NCBI GenBank assembly: GCA_963965975.1
Contig: OZ014411.1
Location: forward strand, 14,090,501 to 14,154,500
Length of the DNA stretch: 64,000 bases
Direction: 5' to 3'
Origin: Xestospongia bergquistia
Taxonomy: Eukaryota; Porifera; Demospongiae; Haplosclerida; Petrosiidae
Shown here one piece after another: positions 60,501-64,000 of this stretch. The position numbers and the translations under genes are program-made. The notes beneath the pieces are model-generated. The model saw nothing but the letters and a program-made list of their open reading frames with translations. It made no database searches and was not told the origin of the DNA. Within the stretch, counting starts at the first letter, position 1. Each line of letters begins with the position of its first letter.

Positions 60501-62556
60501 AGGAAGAAGTCAAAGTAATTGTTGAAGTAACAGAACACTATCGTTGTGTTACAGTAGTTACATCAATGAATAATGTCATGAGCAGCCGCAAAGTTTTTAA
60601 TAATGTTATTAAGAGCATATTAAAATTAAGTGAGATGCACTCCTTTAAAAATGCGGAATATCTCGTTGCTCCTGACGATGTAGCAAAAGTTCGTAGTCTT
60701 TTTGTCCGCGAACGCACACTTTACAATATAAAAGATGTAGCTCGATCAGTACTTGTGAAACGTAATGTTAGTGATAACAGCGACACTAAGAAAGTGGGCA
60801 TTGAGGTAATTGTGGGAGTTGATGATCCCTTTCTTCGCATTGCTCCTTCAGTGACAAAAGCACTTTTCAATGAAGAGTTGCAAGAGGACCACCTTCAACA
60901 CATAGCGAATAGGTGCTCTTATTTCTTGTTTAAATTCTTATCTTCAAGTCAAATACCAGTAAAGGAACGTTGCAGTCAACTCAGTGTGTTTGCTGGACGT
61001 AATCCTTTGGTAAGTATAAATTGTTTTAAATATACATGTAGAAGAAATCTATTGACAATTTGTCATGCATCATATTTTCACCACATTAATTTTGTATTCT
61101 ATCATATTAACACCTCTCTGTACCATATCTTTATTCATTCTGCTATAGGACCTTGCTTTTCCTCCATTAACTGAAGATGAAATAGAAACTATATCAGAGC
61201 AACTTTTCTTAAAAGGTTAGTATATAATGTTAGTGTCTCTAAGCATTTGTTATAGCCAACACTGAGGACTGTATTACAGATACAGTGTACGATGTAATAA
61301 AAAAAACACAATAATTGTTATTGCATAGTGTATACTGTATGTGTAACATAGTTTAATGCATTTTGGACTATAACATGCATATCTGATACCATAGAAATTC
61401 AAATTGATGTTACAACCCATTATTTGTTGATATAAGGACTATATCTGGATACGAATGTCACTTTATCAAGTCTGCACACAAAAAATAATATAGAATGTTA
61501 AAAAACCCTGTTAATCCATTACATACAGTTGTGTGGCTGAAATAACACACGCAAAGTTAAAGTCTAACAACAACTGACAAATTATTAAAATACATGCATT
61601 GTTACATAATGAATATTCATAAGTTACAGAAATGAATAATCATAAGGTACACAAATGAAAATGAATATGGATTATCTCACACATACTATCTGACTATTGA
61701 TTTTATTGGCTGTTCTGTATTTTGATTAGATACAATAACAGTAGTCATAACATTTAACTGTTATACAGATGTATATTGTCAGTTAAATCAGCTATTTCTA
61801 GCTTGATAACACATCCAGGTTATGGTTTGCAATCCATGGAAGTTCTGTTAACATTGTACAGTACTACTGATGATCTGATTAGATATAAGTATACATAGCT
61901 ATGTGCCTGTTTATTATGAAGTTGTAGTCATATAATCACAACCAATAAAGCCTTGATTTAGTCATCTTGAGGACATTTATAAATAATTTTGTATGACCTC
62001 ACAAGATAGAAATATTTTAATTCTGTGTAATACTTGTTCAACAATTTTGAACTTACTAGGGTATGTGATTTTAAAACACTAATTCACATCTTTATGTTCA
62101 ATCAGAACAAGTGGCATATTCATAATTATGTTACTAGACCTTCCTATATCAGTAGAACCAGTAAGAGTATTTTGTAAGGATAAAAGTGGTTAATTTTCTG
62201 AAAGCAATAATATATAAGATTCAATTTAAACATTCATTAGCAATGGACCATTTATTTTTCTAGATACTTCAAAGGAAATTCCCAATCACAAGAAAGCACT
62301 TGACCTTTTGGCAGATATTAATGCTAATTGGGAAGAGATTGGTCTAGCCCTTGGCGTTTCACAAAATGATTTGAATGGCTTAAAACGTGATAACAACAGT
62401 AACATGATCAAGCTTTCACAAGTGATAACTTGGTGGATACAATCCAAGTCATCATCTGTTTCCTGGGAGACACTGATATCTGCCATTGAGGGGCCTATCG
62501 TTAACAACAAAATGAAGGCTGAGGAGATACGTAATTCCCTCTATAGTCAACAGTAA
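15505..62556 (+). CDS. Ankyrin-Roc-COR-Death domain protein (DAPK-like without kinase), 23 coding exons
   Basis: The joined exons give 4,329 nt and 1,442 residues in one frame. Order: short N-terminus (1-12); about 19 ankyrin repeats (13 to about 680); Roc-type GTPase with P-loop GNTGAGKS (715-722), DLAG (772-775) and a GSRLD variant of the G4 box (839-843); a COR-like region (about 875-1120); an unassigned mixed segment; and a C-terminal Death domain (about 1357-1440). Every intron is phase 0 except the last (phase 1). The architecture equals the part of DAPK1 after its calmodulin-binding region. A cytoplasmic signalling scaffold switching with nucleotide is likely by family. The start is the only ATG in the 12-codon first exon and has a clean donor. 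Whether all ankyrin exons are used in one transcript cannot be seen from DNA alone. Confidence 0.85.
15541..18109 (+). other. Intron 1 (2.6 kb) with a composite repeat
   Basis: GTAAGT at the 5' end and TTTTTAACCATAG at the 3' end. It contains an AATC microsatellite (16051-16065) and the composite foldback repeat at about 16600-17160. No gene recognised elsewhere in it. Confidence 0.6.
16600..17160. repeat. Composite foldback and direct repeat in intron 1
   Basis: An inverted pair lies at about 16800-16840 and 17110-17150, sharing CAGACGGACATTCCAATTCC. A direct pair lies at 16691-16765 and 16921-16990, sharing TAAC.GGAAACAT, TTCT(C)A and AAGAGAC.GCTCG. Local G+C is higher than the surroundings and the motif ATTCCAATTC recurs. 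It looks like a small non-autonomous element or nested fragments; no clear target duplication was found. Confidence 0.5.
18110..18202 (+). CDS. Coding exon 2: first ankyrin repeat, 31-residue starter type
   Basis: Encodes residues 13-43, NDSLIECAKKGDLPGIN then VALTKGADVNNTDS. It lacks the TPLH-like opening and is 31 rather than 33 residues, as expected for an N-terminal capping repeat. It aligns end to end with exon 19 (DTLLLESSREGDVKGIRDAL), also 31 residues, sharing the GD...GI..AL..GA.VN pattern. Confidence 0.8.
18203..20777 (+). other. Intron 2 (2.6 kb)
   Basis: Donor GTAAAT, acceptor TTACAATAG. AT-rich; holds a minus-strand coding-like remnant at about 18612-18805 and weaker ones to about 19830. 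Otherwise nothing recognised. Confidence 0.6.
18612..18805 (-). pseudogene. Coding-like remnant in intron 2, unrecognised
   Basis: The minus strand is open and reads FNVEFFNSHKDFHDENRLK, SRKRQKKLMEALCKFIYTKE, then LHHLEIGSLAPKITRKYY and a stop. It has no start codon. Further upstream on the same strand short pieces such as FTKFRGSIISSSHSVQ (about 19720-19770) look coding but are broken. Probably a decayed transposon gene; family unknown. Confidence 0.3.
20778..20876 (+). CDS. Coding exon 3: ankyrin repeat A1
   Basis: 99 nt, residues 44-76. Begins VGWAALHYASYEGHTDIVEI and ends LVNHNVDINIVTK. It has the ankyrin ALH, GH and I(V).I.V signatures. Acceptor TTACAATAG and donor AAG/GTAATT are identical in all seven A exons. 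Confidence 0.9.
20877..22764 (+). other. Intron after A1: conserved head, minisatellite array, conserved tail
   Basis: The first ~370 bp (head) and last ~450 bp (tail) recur almost unchanged in all seven A introns, while the array between them varies in length. This is the first of the seven; size 1,888 bp. Confidence 0.8.
21240..22316 (+). repeat. Minisatellite array 1, ~8 units of ~142 bp
   Basis: Unit starts (GATGCTGTTATTACTTGTGA or variant) lie at about 21248, 21392, 21535, 21677, 21818, 21961, 22105 and 22253. Each unit also has TCCTTTACAATATAATAG, GTAAGTGTGATG, AATATAGTATAAATTCTA, and a CTCTATTGCTTTTCTTTT tract. The last unit is divergent (GATGCTGTGATCACTTGC) and also closes arrays 2-4; closely related versions close arrays 5-7. 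Confidence 0.9.
22765..22863 (+). CDS. Coding exon 4: ankyrin repeat B1
   Basis: 99 nt, residues 77-109. Begins EGSTPVMLAAEKGHKDIVLI and ends LTQKGANLEVVNK. TPVMLAA and GH..IV are the ankyrin consensus positions. Acceptor ATATTTAG, donor AAA/GTAAGT. It is followed by a 410-bp intron conserved between pairs. Confidence 0.9.
23274..23372 (+). CDS. Coding exon 5: ankyrin repeat A2
   Basis: Residues 110-142. Same as A1 except NLD in place of NHN before VDINIVTK; this LD variant is shared only with A3. Confidence 0.9.
23735..25098 (+). repeat. Minisatellite array 2, ~10 units
   Basis: Lies in the 2,177-bp intron after A2. Units near 23743, 23886, 24029, 24170, 24313, 24460, 24602, 24746, 24888 and 25038. 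Closing unit as in array 1. Confidence 0.9.
25550..25648 (+). CDS. Coding exon 6: ankyrin repeat B2
   Basis: Residues 143-175. AAKKGHKDIVFLLTQ instead of AAEKGHKDIVLILTQ; the FLL variant is unique to this copy. Confidence 0.9.
26057..26155 (+). CDS. Coding exon 7: ankyrin repeat A3
   Basis: Residues 176-208. Protein identical to A2 (TDIVEILVNLD), marking these two as the closest pair. Confidence 0.9.
26490..27262 (+). repeat. Minisatellite array 3, ~5-6 units
   Basis: The shortest array, in the 1,564-bp intron after A3. Contains the standard head and closing unit. Confidence 0.9.
27720..27818 (+). CDS. Coding exon 8: ankyrin repeat B3
   Basis: Residues 209-241. AAKKGHKDIVLILTQKGANL, the commonest B form, shared with B6. 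Confidence 0.9.
28228..28326 (+). CDS. Coding exon 9: ankyrin repeat A4
   Basis: Residues 242-274. First of the TKIVEIIVNHN subgroup; also carries ASHEGH instead of ASYEGH, the only such change. Confidence 0.9.
28685..34126 (+). repeat. Minisatellite array 4, ~38 units (longest)
   Basis: Fills most of the 6,258-bp intron after A4. Subfamilies are visible: units with GATGCATTTTGTTACTTG and TTTTCAAAATAATAGAGGG are concentrated at about 29990-31750, and a two-unit alternation (GATGATATATAG / GACGATATATAG) runs through about 30740-31400. Two longer near-repeats of several units occur at about 29500-30130 and 32130-32760. Confidence 0.9.
34585..34683 (+). CDS. Coding exon 10: ankyrin repeat B4
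   Basis: Residues 275-307. AAEKGHKDIVLILTQ, protein identical to B1 although four pairs apart. Confidence 0.9.
35094..35192 (+). CDS. Coding exon 11: ankyrin repeat A5
   Basis: Residues 308-340. ASYEGHTKIVEIIVNHNVDI; protein identical to A7. Confidence 0.9.
35540..39070 (+). repeat. Minisatellite array 5, ~25 units
   Basis: In the 4,512-bp intron after A5. A two-unit higher-order repeat (~286 bp: GATACTGTTATTACTTGTG unit followed by GATGCTGTTGTTGCTTGTG unit) runs at about 36840-37660, and a longer block at 37690-38060 recurs at about 38280-38640. Confidence 0.9.
39300..39390 (+). repeat. Solitary partial minisatellite unit inside the intron tail
   Basis: GATGCTGTTATTGCTTGTGA through AATATAGTATAAATTC sits alone about 230 bp after the array end. 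It is bracketed by two copies of the tail sequence around TTACTAC/ACAC...GTTAA...AAAATTCTATTTA (about 39255-39300 and 39430-39470). This looks like a recombination scar. Confidence 0.75.
39705..39803 (+). CDS. Coding exon 12: ankyrin repeat B5
   Basis: Residues 341-373. Ends NLQVVNK where all others have NLEV(V/I)NK (GAA to CAA). Confidence 0.9.
40214..40312 (+). CDS. Coding exon 13: ankyrin repeat A6
   Basis: Residues 374-406. TKIVEIIVNHNVHINIVTK; the VHI change (GAC/GAT to CAC) is private. Confidence 0.9.
40680..42920 (+). repeat. Minisatellite array 6, ~16 units with a ~710-bp higher-order repeat
   Basis: In the 3,066-bp intron after A6. The block at about 40975-41680 recurs at about 41690-42410, unit for unit, including rare variants TTTTTAAGCATGATG, GAAATAAAGTATAAATTC and TTATGAAATATAGCATAAAT. 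One unit of the second block carries a duplicated GATCTTAATGTG. Confidence 0.9.
43379..43477 (+). CDS. Coding exon 14: ankyrin repeat B6
   Basis: Residues 407-439. Protein as B3. The following intron is 368 bp rather than about 410 because a ~40-bp piece around the TTTGTGCAGTGATCAA segment is missing. Confidence 0.9.
43846..43944 (+). CDS. Coding exon 15: ankyrin repeat A7
   Basis: Residues 440-472. ASYEGHTKIVEIIVNHNVDI. Last A exon. Confidence 0.9.
44315..46530 (+). repeat. Minisatellite array 7, ~16 units
   Basis: In the 3,048-bp intron after A7. The last third has units with TTATGAAATATTGTATAAATT and ATTTAAGTCCAATGTATTCC, and one unit near 46080 has lost the AG of the acceptor-like motif (ATTTAAAGGAAGTAAGTG). 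Confidence 0.9.
46993..47091 (+). CDS. Coding exon 16: ankyrin repeat B7, most diverged B copy
   Basis: Residues 473-505. EGSTSVMLAAKKRHKDIVLI then LTQKGANLEVINK. Changes at TPVM (TSVM), KGHK (KRHK) and VVNK (VINK) put it at the old edge of the amplified block. Loss of the ankyrin Gly-His Gly could soften this repeat. Confidence 0.9.
47092..48622 (+). other. Intron 16 (1.5 kb), host of a foldback element
   Basis: Starts with the conserved B-type intron (GTAAGTATTTATTTACATAC) to about 47340, then the inverted-repeat element at 47401-48233, then unique AT-rich DNA to the acceptor TTATATAG. Confidence 0.7.
47401..48233. mobile_element. MITE-like element with ~140-bp terminal inverted repeats
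   Basis: The left arm (from TGCACTTCATCTTAT at 47401 to about 47540) is an inverted copy of about 48095-48233. Shared segments include GTACATGCTATTTATT, TGTACAAGTACATAAAAA, AATGTAGGGATGGTAGTAG, and TAAATATGACAACAGTATGA. The ~550-bp interior has no convincing coding frame; open stretches on both strands around 47960-48172 are the arm read both ways. No target duplication is clear. Confidence 0.8.
48623..48721 (+). CDS. Coding exon 17: ankyrin repeat, unique
   Basis: Residues 506-538, VGKTLLYISCYEGHNKIVQV then LLDAGIKVNVPDK, 33 residues. Starts VG like the A exons (VGWAALHYASYEGH), so it is probably the ancestral A-type relative. Donor AAG/GTCAGT. Confidence 0.85.
48722..52600 (+). other. Intron 17, first part, no gene recognised
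   Basis: AT-rich. Minus-strand open stretches at 48993-49190 and 49324-49590 have no recognisable motif. An ATA/AAT microsatellite-like run lies at about 51825-51890. No other structure noted. Confidence 0.4.
52603..54940 (-). pseudogene. Decayed MULE/SWIM-type transposase in intron 17
   Basis: Read on the minus strand, pieces come in the expected order: KIFDDPRVPYLDEYG (about 54840-54790), SVHNLIKAGEMVMHLCPGK (about 54290-54235), then the core frame 53973-53545 with KTKQFYYFIASNMVELSSPK, LNSLVCFGAYGEKAI and STCLLCFLHLKEHN. This resembles the transposase core series 'YHYFAS.LVGL.PKL..L.CFGTDGEKAL...HLRCFLHFK.N' seen in many marine-invertebrate genes. YSHALAIVKA at about 52960-52930 fits a SWIM zinc finger end, followed by a Ser-rich tail (52935-52603). 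Frameshifts and stops break it throughout. Motif recognition is from memory. Confidence 0.5.
54941..55931 (+). other. End of intron 17
   Basis: AT-rich, ends with acceptor ATCATTTAG. Contains the hairpin at 55433-55495; nothing else recognised. Confidence 0.4.
55433..55495. other. Strong small hairpin, 28-bp stem
   Basis: TCATAATTCTAATAGCATGT and CCACATAC pair with GTATGTGGGCATGCTATTAA and AATTGTGA across a 7-nt loop (AAACTAT). Only three positions are not Watson-Crick and all become G-T wobbles when read on the plus strand. It lies in an intron on the sense strand of the main gene. Size and shape would suit a small RNA precursor or a tiny foldback element. Confidence 0.6.
55932..56033 (+). 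CDS. Coding exon 18: degenerate ankyrin repeat, 34 residues
   Basis: Residues 539-572: YGRTALHATYWTKNDVIMKM then LVHANATNEETVQA. The TALH opening is standard, but GH is lost and the end (NEETVQA) departs from the ADVN.. pattern, suggesting a break between two ankyrin blocks. Donor GCT/GTAAGT. Confidence 0.8.
56034..56434 (+). other. Intron 18
   Basis: 401 bp, AT-rich. Contains a ~68-bp segment (about 56231-56298, GATAATACAGATGCTATGAT...) repeated in the next intron at about 56559-56625. Confidence 0.6.
56435..56527 (+). CDS. Coding exon 19: starter-type ankyrin repeat, 31 residues
   Basis: Residues 573-603: DTLLLESSREGDVKGIRDAL then SRGANVNIGNN. Same length and pattern as exon 2, so a second N-terminal-type repeat opens the second ankyrin block. 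Donor AAT/GTATGC. Confidence 0.8.
56801..56899 (+). CDS. Coding exon 20: ankyrin repeat
   Basis: Residues 604-636: DGQTALYIASEKGNNECVQL then LLTLSANPDIADQ, 33 residues, close to consensus. Donor CAA/GTAAGT. Confidence 0.85.
56900..58948 (+). other. Intron 20 (2.0 kb) with a short direct repeat
   Basis: A ~66-bp segment (TGCTATGTCCTAAAAT, TTTTAACCAGGTTACT, ATAAAG.AACTACACA) occurs at about 56957-57022 and 57282-57348. TTTGGTATCATGTCACAA is repeated near 57060. No gene recognised; plus-strand open stretches at 57406-57600 and 57914-58096 are not coding-like. Confidence 0.5.
58949..61009 (+). CDS. Coding exon 21: last ankyrin repeat, Roc GTPase and COR-like region
   Basis: One 2,061-nt exon, residues 637-1323. 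It opens FGNTPLHGACKGCHGDVVKS (ankyrin) and a partial further repeat. The P-loop GNTGAGKS is at 59183-59206; DLAGNKEYY is the switch II motif; IVIGSRLDE replaces the usual T(H/N)xD G4 box of Roc domains with SRxD. The rest (MECHRPGGKNVKEFVGML, ISLMELRAILQ, LLKFLTILSDKGLILFL, ELLFFPSL) follows the COR pattern of two winged-helix-like parts. Residues about 1125-1323 are less conserved and unassigned. Acceptor TTTTTTTAG; donor TTG/GTAAGT. Translating past the donor reaches a stop at 61174, but the spliced join continues in frame. Confidence 0.9.
59183..59206 (+). other. Walker A (P-loop) of the Roc domain
   Basis: Encodes GNTGAGKS, residues 715-722, matching GxxxxGK(S/T). All key residues (G, K, S) are present, so nucleotide binding is expected. 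Confidence 0.85.
61149..61215 (+). CDS. Coding exon 22: linker before the Death domain
   Basis: 67 nt, residues 1324-1345 plus one base: DLAFPPLTEDEIETISEQLF then LK. Acceptor TGCTATAG, donor AAAAG/GTTAGT (phase 1). The last 40 nt and following intron are repeated at about 62816-63125. Confidence 0.85.
61216..62263 (+). other. Intron 22 (1.05 kb)
   Basis: The only phase-1 intron. Its start (to about 61490) and a later part (about 61690-61800) recur downstream of the gene. Acceptor TTTATTTTTCTAG. Confidence 0.7.
62264..62556 (+). CDS. Coding exon 23: Death domain and stop
   Basis: Residues 1346-1442. NHKKALDLLADINANWEEIG, LALGVSQNDLNGLKRDN, LSQVITWWIQSKSS, SVSWETLISAIEG and KAEEIRNSLYSQQ fit the six-helix Death fold, including the 'W..IG..LG' and 'W......SW..L..AI' signatures. 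TAA at 62554-62556. No AATAAA signal is obvious in the next 250 bp. Confidence 0.9.
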
Positions 62557-62815
62557 CATTGTAAACGGCACATGTGTTACCACATGATTACATTCTGTGC
62601 TTATGCAAAAACTGAAAACTCTTTTGCTCATGTCATGCTATTTATGTTTATTATTAAGACACAATGCTAATTATCTTGCTGCTATTTGTTTGTGTAAAAT
62701 GCTGTTTTTTGAAAATACACATGTCAAAAGTTTGGTTGCGAATACATTATTATATTTCCTAGAATAGAATTCTGGTCTTAAGGCTAAATTGAGGTTAGAA
62801 ACTCTAAGTCAAACA
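62557..62815 (+). other. Presumed 3'UTR and downstream DNA
   Basis: AT-rich. No canonical polyadenylation signal; AATACA variants lie near 62716 and 62740. Confidence 0.35.
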
Positions 62816-63125
62816 GATGAAATAGAAACTATATCTGAGGAACTTTTCTTAAAAGGTTAGTGTATAATGTTAGTGTCTCTAAGCATTTGTTATAACCAAC
62901 ACTGAAGACTGTATTGCAGAGACAGTGTAAAATGTAATAAAAAAACACAACAATTGTTATGGCATAATGTATGCTGTATGTGTAACATGGTTCAATGTAT
63001 GTTGGACTATAACATGCATATCACTTAATACCATAGAAATTGAAATTGATGTTGAAACCCATTATTTGTTGATATAAGGACTATATCTGGATACGAATGT
63101 CACTTTATCAAGTCTGCACACCTTG
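62816..63125 (+). repeat. Duplicate of the exon 22 end and its intron
   Basis: ATGAAATAGAAACTATATC, GAACTTTTCTTAAAAG and GTTAGT, then about 270 bp of intron, match 61176-61490 with scattered changes. The exon piece would encode DEIETISEELFLK with an intact donor. Upstream of it there is no match, so it is a truncated duplicate of the gene's 3' end. Confidence 0.75.
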
Positions 63126-64000
63126 TCAATACTTTGAAATTCTATCTTATTATGTCATCATTTGTTTTATTAAATAATATGTAATATGTGGATCATTTGA
63201 TAATGTGAGATGATACACCTACCCTGATGAGTATGAACATCATTAGCAATAATTTCACACTGCAATATAATCTCACATGTAACTCTCAGTCTCAAAAATA
63301 TTGAATGAATGTAAAGTAAGAGCTCAAAATACAAGGTCTGCATTACATTTATATGACATATGGATTTTTACAAATTTTAGACTAATTTTGTTGTCGACAA
63401 AGTGTCCAAGGTTAGTAATGAATGTTAAATAACTTGTAAATCCATCAGATACTATTTTATTGGCTTTTTTATTTTTCTGAAGTGCACTAATTGCAGTCAT
63501 AAATGTTAACTGTTACACAGATGTATATAAAGTACATTGCCAGTTAAATTAGCTATTCTTGCTCAACAACGTGTCTTTATTGACATAAGTCATACACTCT
63601 GATATTGCTATAAATCATTACAGTAATGCTCTGTATTTTTGAAGTACACTGAATTCTGAACATAATTTATAATCCAATTTATTATTTAAATGGAAAAAAA
63701 GAATGAAAAGCACAAAAATGCTAAATTTTTTGTTATAGTATATAGTAGCTAAAAACTATTACTTTGTCATGCCAACACTGAGAACTGTCTTAAAAAGTCA
63801 TAACAAAACAGGTAGCAAACTTTGTCTATTCTTAGCTTTACTACAATTGCAATCTTGTGCTAAACCACAGGTGTACATGGCAACAGTTTATTACCATTGT
63901 GTTGTTACATTAGATACAAAGTTAAAAGAATGTATAAATGTTTTTAGAATGGCTTATAAGTTTCACTCTAAGAAAGGTCTGTCAACATTGTTTCTAGTGA
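63126..64000. other. AT-rich 3' flank with a second patch of intron-22 similarity
   Basis: About 63440-63565 matches 61695-61805 (CAGTCATAA, TTAACTGTTA, ACAGATGTATAT, CAGTTAAAT.AGCTATT), continuing the partial duplication in the same order. No gene recognised before the window ends. Confidence 0.5.

Noticed and set aside
59000-61174. Single-exon gene of 724 codons starting at 59000
   Set aside because: The codon at 59000 is GTG inside an ankyrin repeat that continues upstream to a good acceptor at 58948, and the last 55 codons read through a GTAAGT donor at 61010 into intron.
62286-62510. Minus-strand 74-codon frame over the Death exon
   Set aside because: Antisense shadow of the Death domain coding sequence.
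62816-62857. Alternative coding exon 22 of the main gene
   Set aside because: It lies after the stop-containing last exon and lacks an acceptor and the first half of the exon; treated as a truncated duplicate.

Overview
The window looks like AT-rich, intron-rich animal DNA. Its main protein (ankyrin repeats, Roc GTPase, COR, Death domain), its short phase-0 exons and its transposon families suggest an early-branching metazoan, most likely a demosponge such as Amphimedon. That assignment is inference from gene content; no RNA genes or other species markers were recognised.

Layout. (1) 1-1.6 kb: fragments of an unrecognised minus-strand gene with a coiled-coil-like exon. (2) About 1.65-12.6 kb: a head-to-tail tandem duplication of a ~5.5 kb unit. 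Each copy holds the same decayed plus-strand gene: a C2H2 zinc finger exon, an acidic stretch, and transposase-like exons resembling the Plavaka/CACTA-like 'zinc finger plus transposase' proteins common in fungi. A broken fibronectin type III (FN3) fragment follows in each copy. (3) 12.8-13.07 kb: a GC-richer stretch with CCAAT-like and GC-box-like motifs and a strong splice donor, a candidate promoter and 5'UTR exon for the main gene. (4) 14.09-14.85 kb: a TA-flanked DNA transposon with inverted ends and a broken N-terminal transposase reading frame.

(5) 15.5-62.56 kb: one large plus-strand gene, modelled here as 23 coding exons (4,329 nt, 1,442 aa). After a 12-residue start exon, almost every exon is exactly one ankyrin repeat. 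Fourteen consecutive 99-nt exons alternate between two types, A (VGWAALHY...) and B (EGSTPVML...), giving seven A-B pairs. Four more ankyrin exons follow, then a 2,061-nt exon with the last ankyrin repeat, a Roc-type GTPase (GNTGAGKS, DLAG, GSRLD) and a COR-like region, and finally two exons ending in a Death domain. The order matches the C-terminal part of DAPK1, but no kinase exon is seen.

(6) Each of the seven introns after an A exon carries a tandem array of a ~142-bp minisatellite, about 118 units in total by length. Each unit contains an acceptor-like tract next to a GTAAGT donor-like motif. These arrays fill much of 21-46.5 kb. (7) Other introns hold a foldback (MITE-like) element (47.4-48.2 kb), a decayed MULE/SWIM-type transposase on the minus strand (52.6-54.9 kb) and a strong small hairpin (55.43-55.50 kb). 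(8) After the stop codon, part of the penultimate exon and its intron recurs (62.8-63.6 kb), suggesting another local duplication.

Functionally, the main protein would be an intracellular scaffold: a long ankyrin surface for partner binding, a Roc-COR switch, and a Death domain for homotypic signalling. The equal-length phase-0 exons mean A-B pairs can be gained or lost without breaking the frame.
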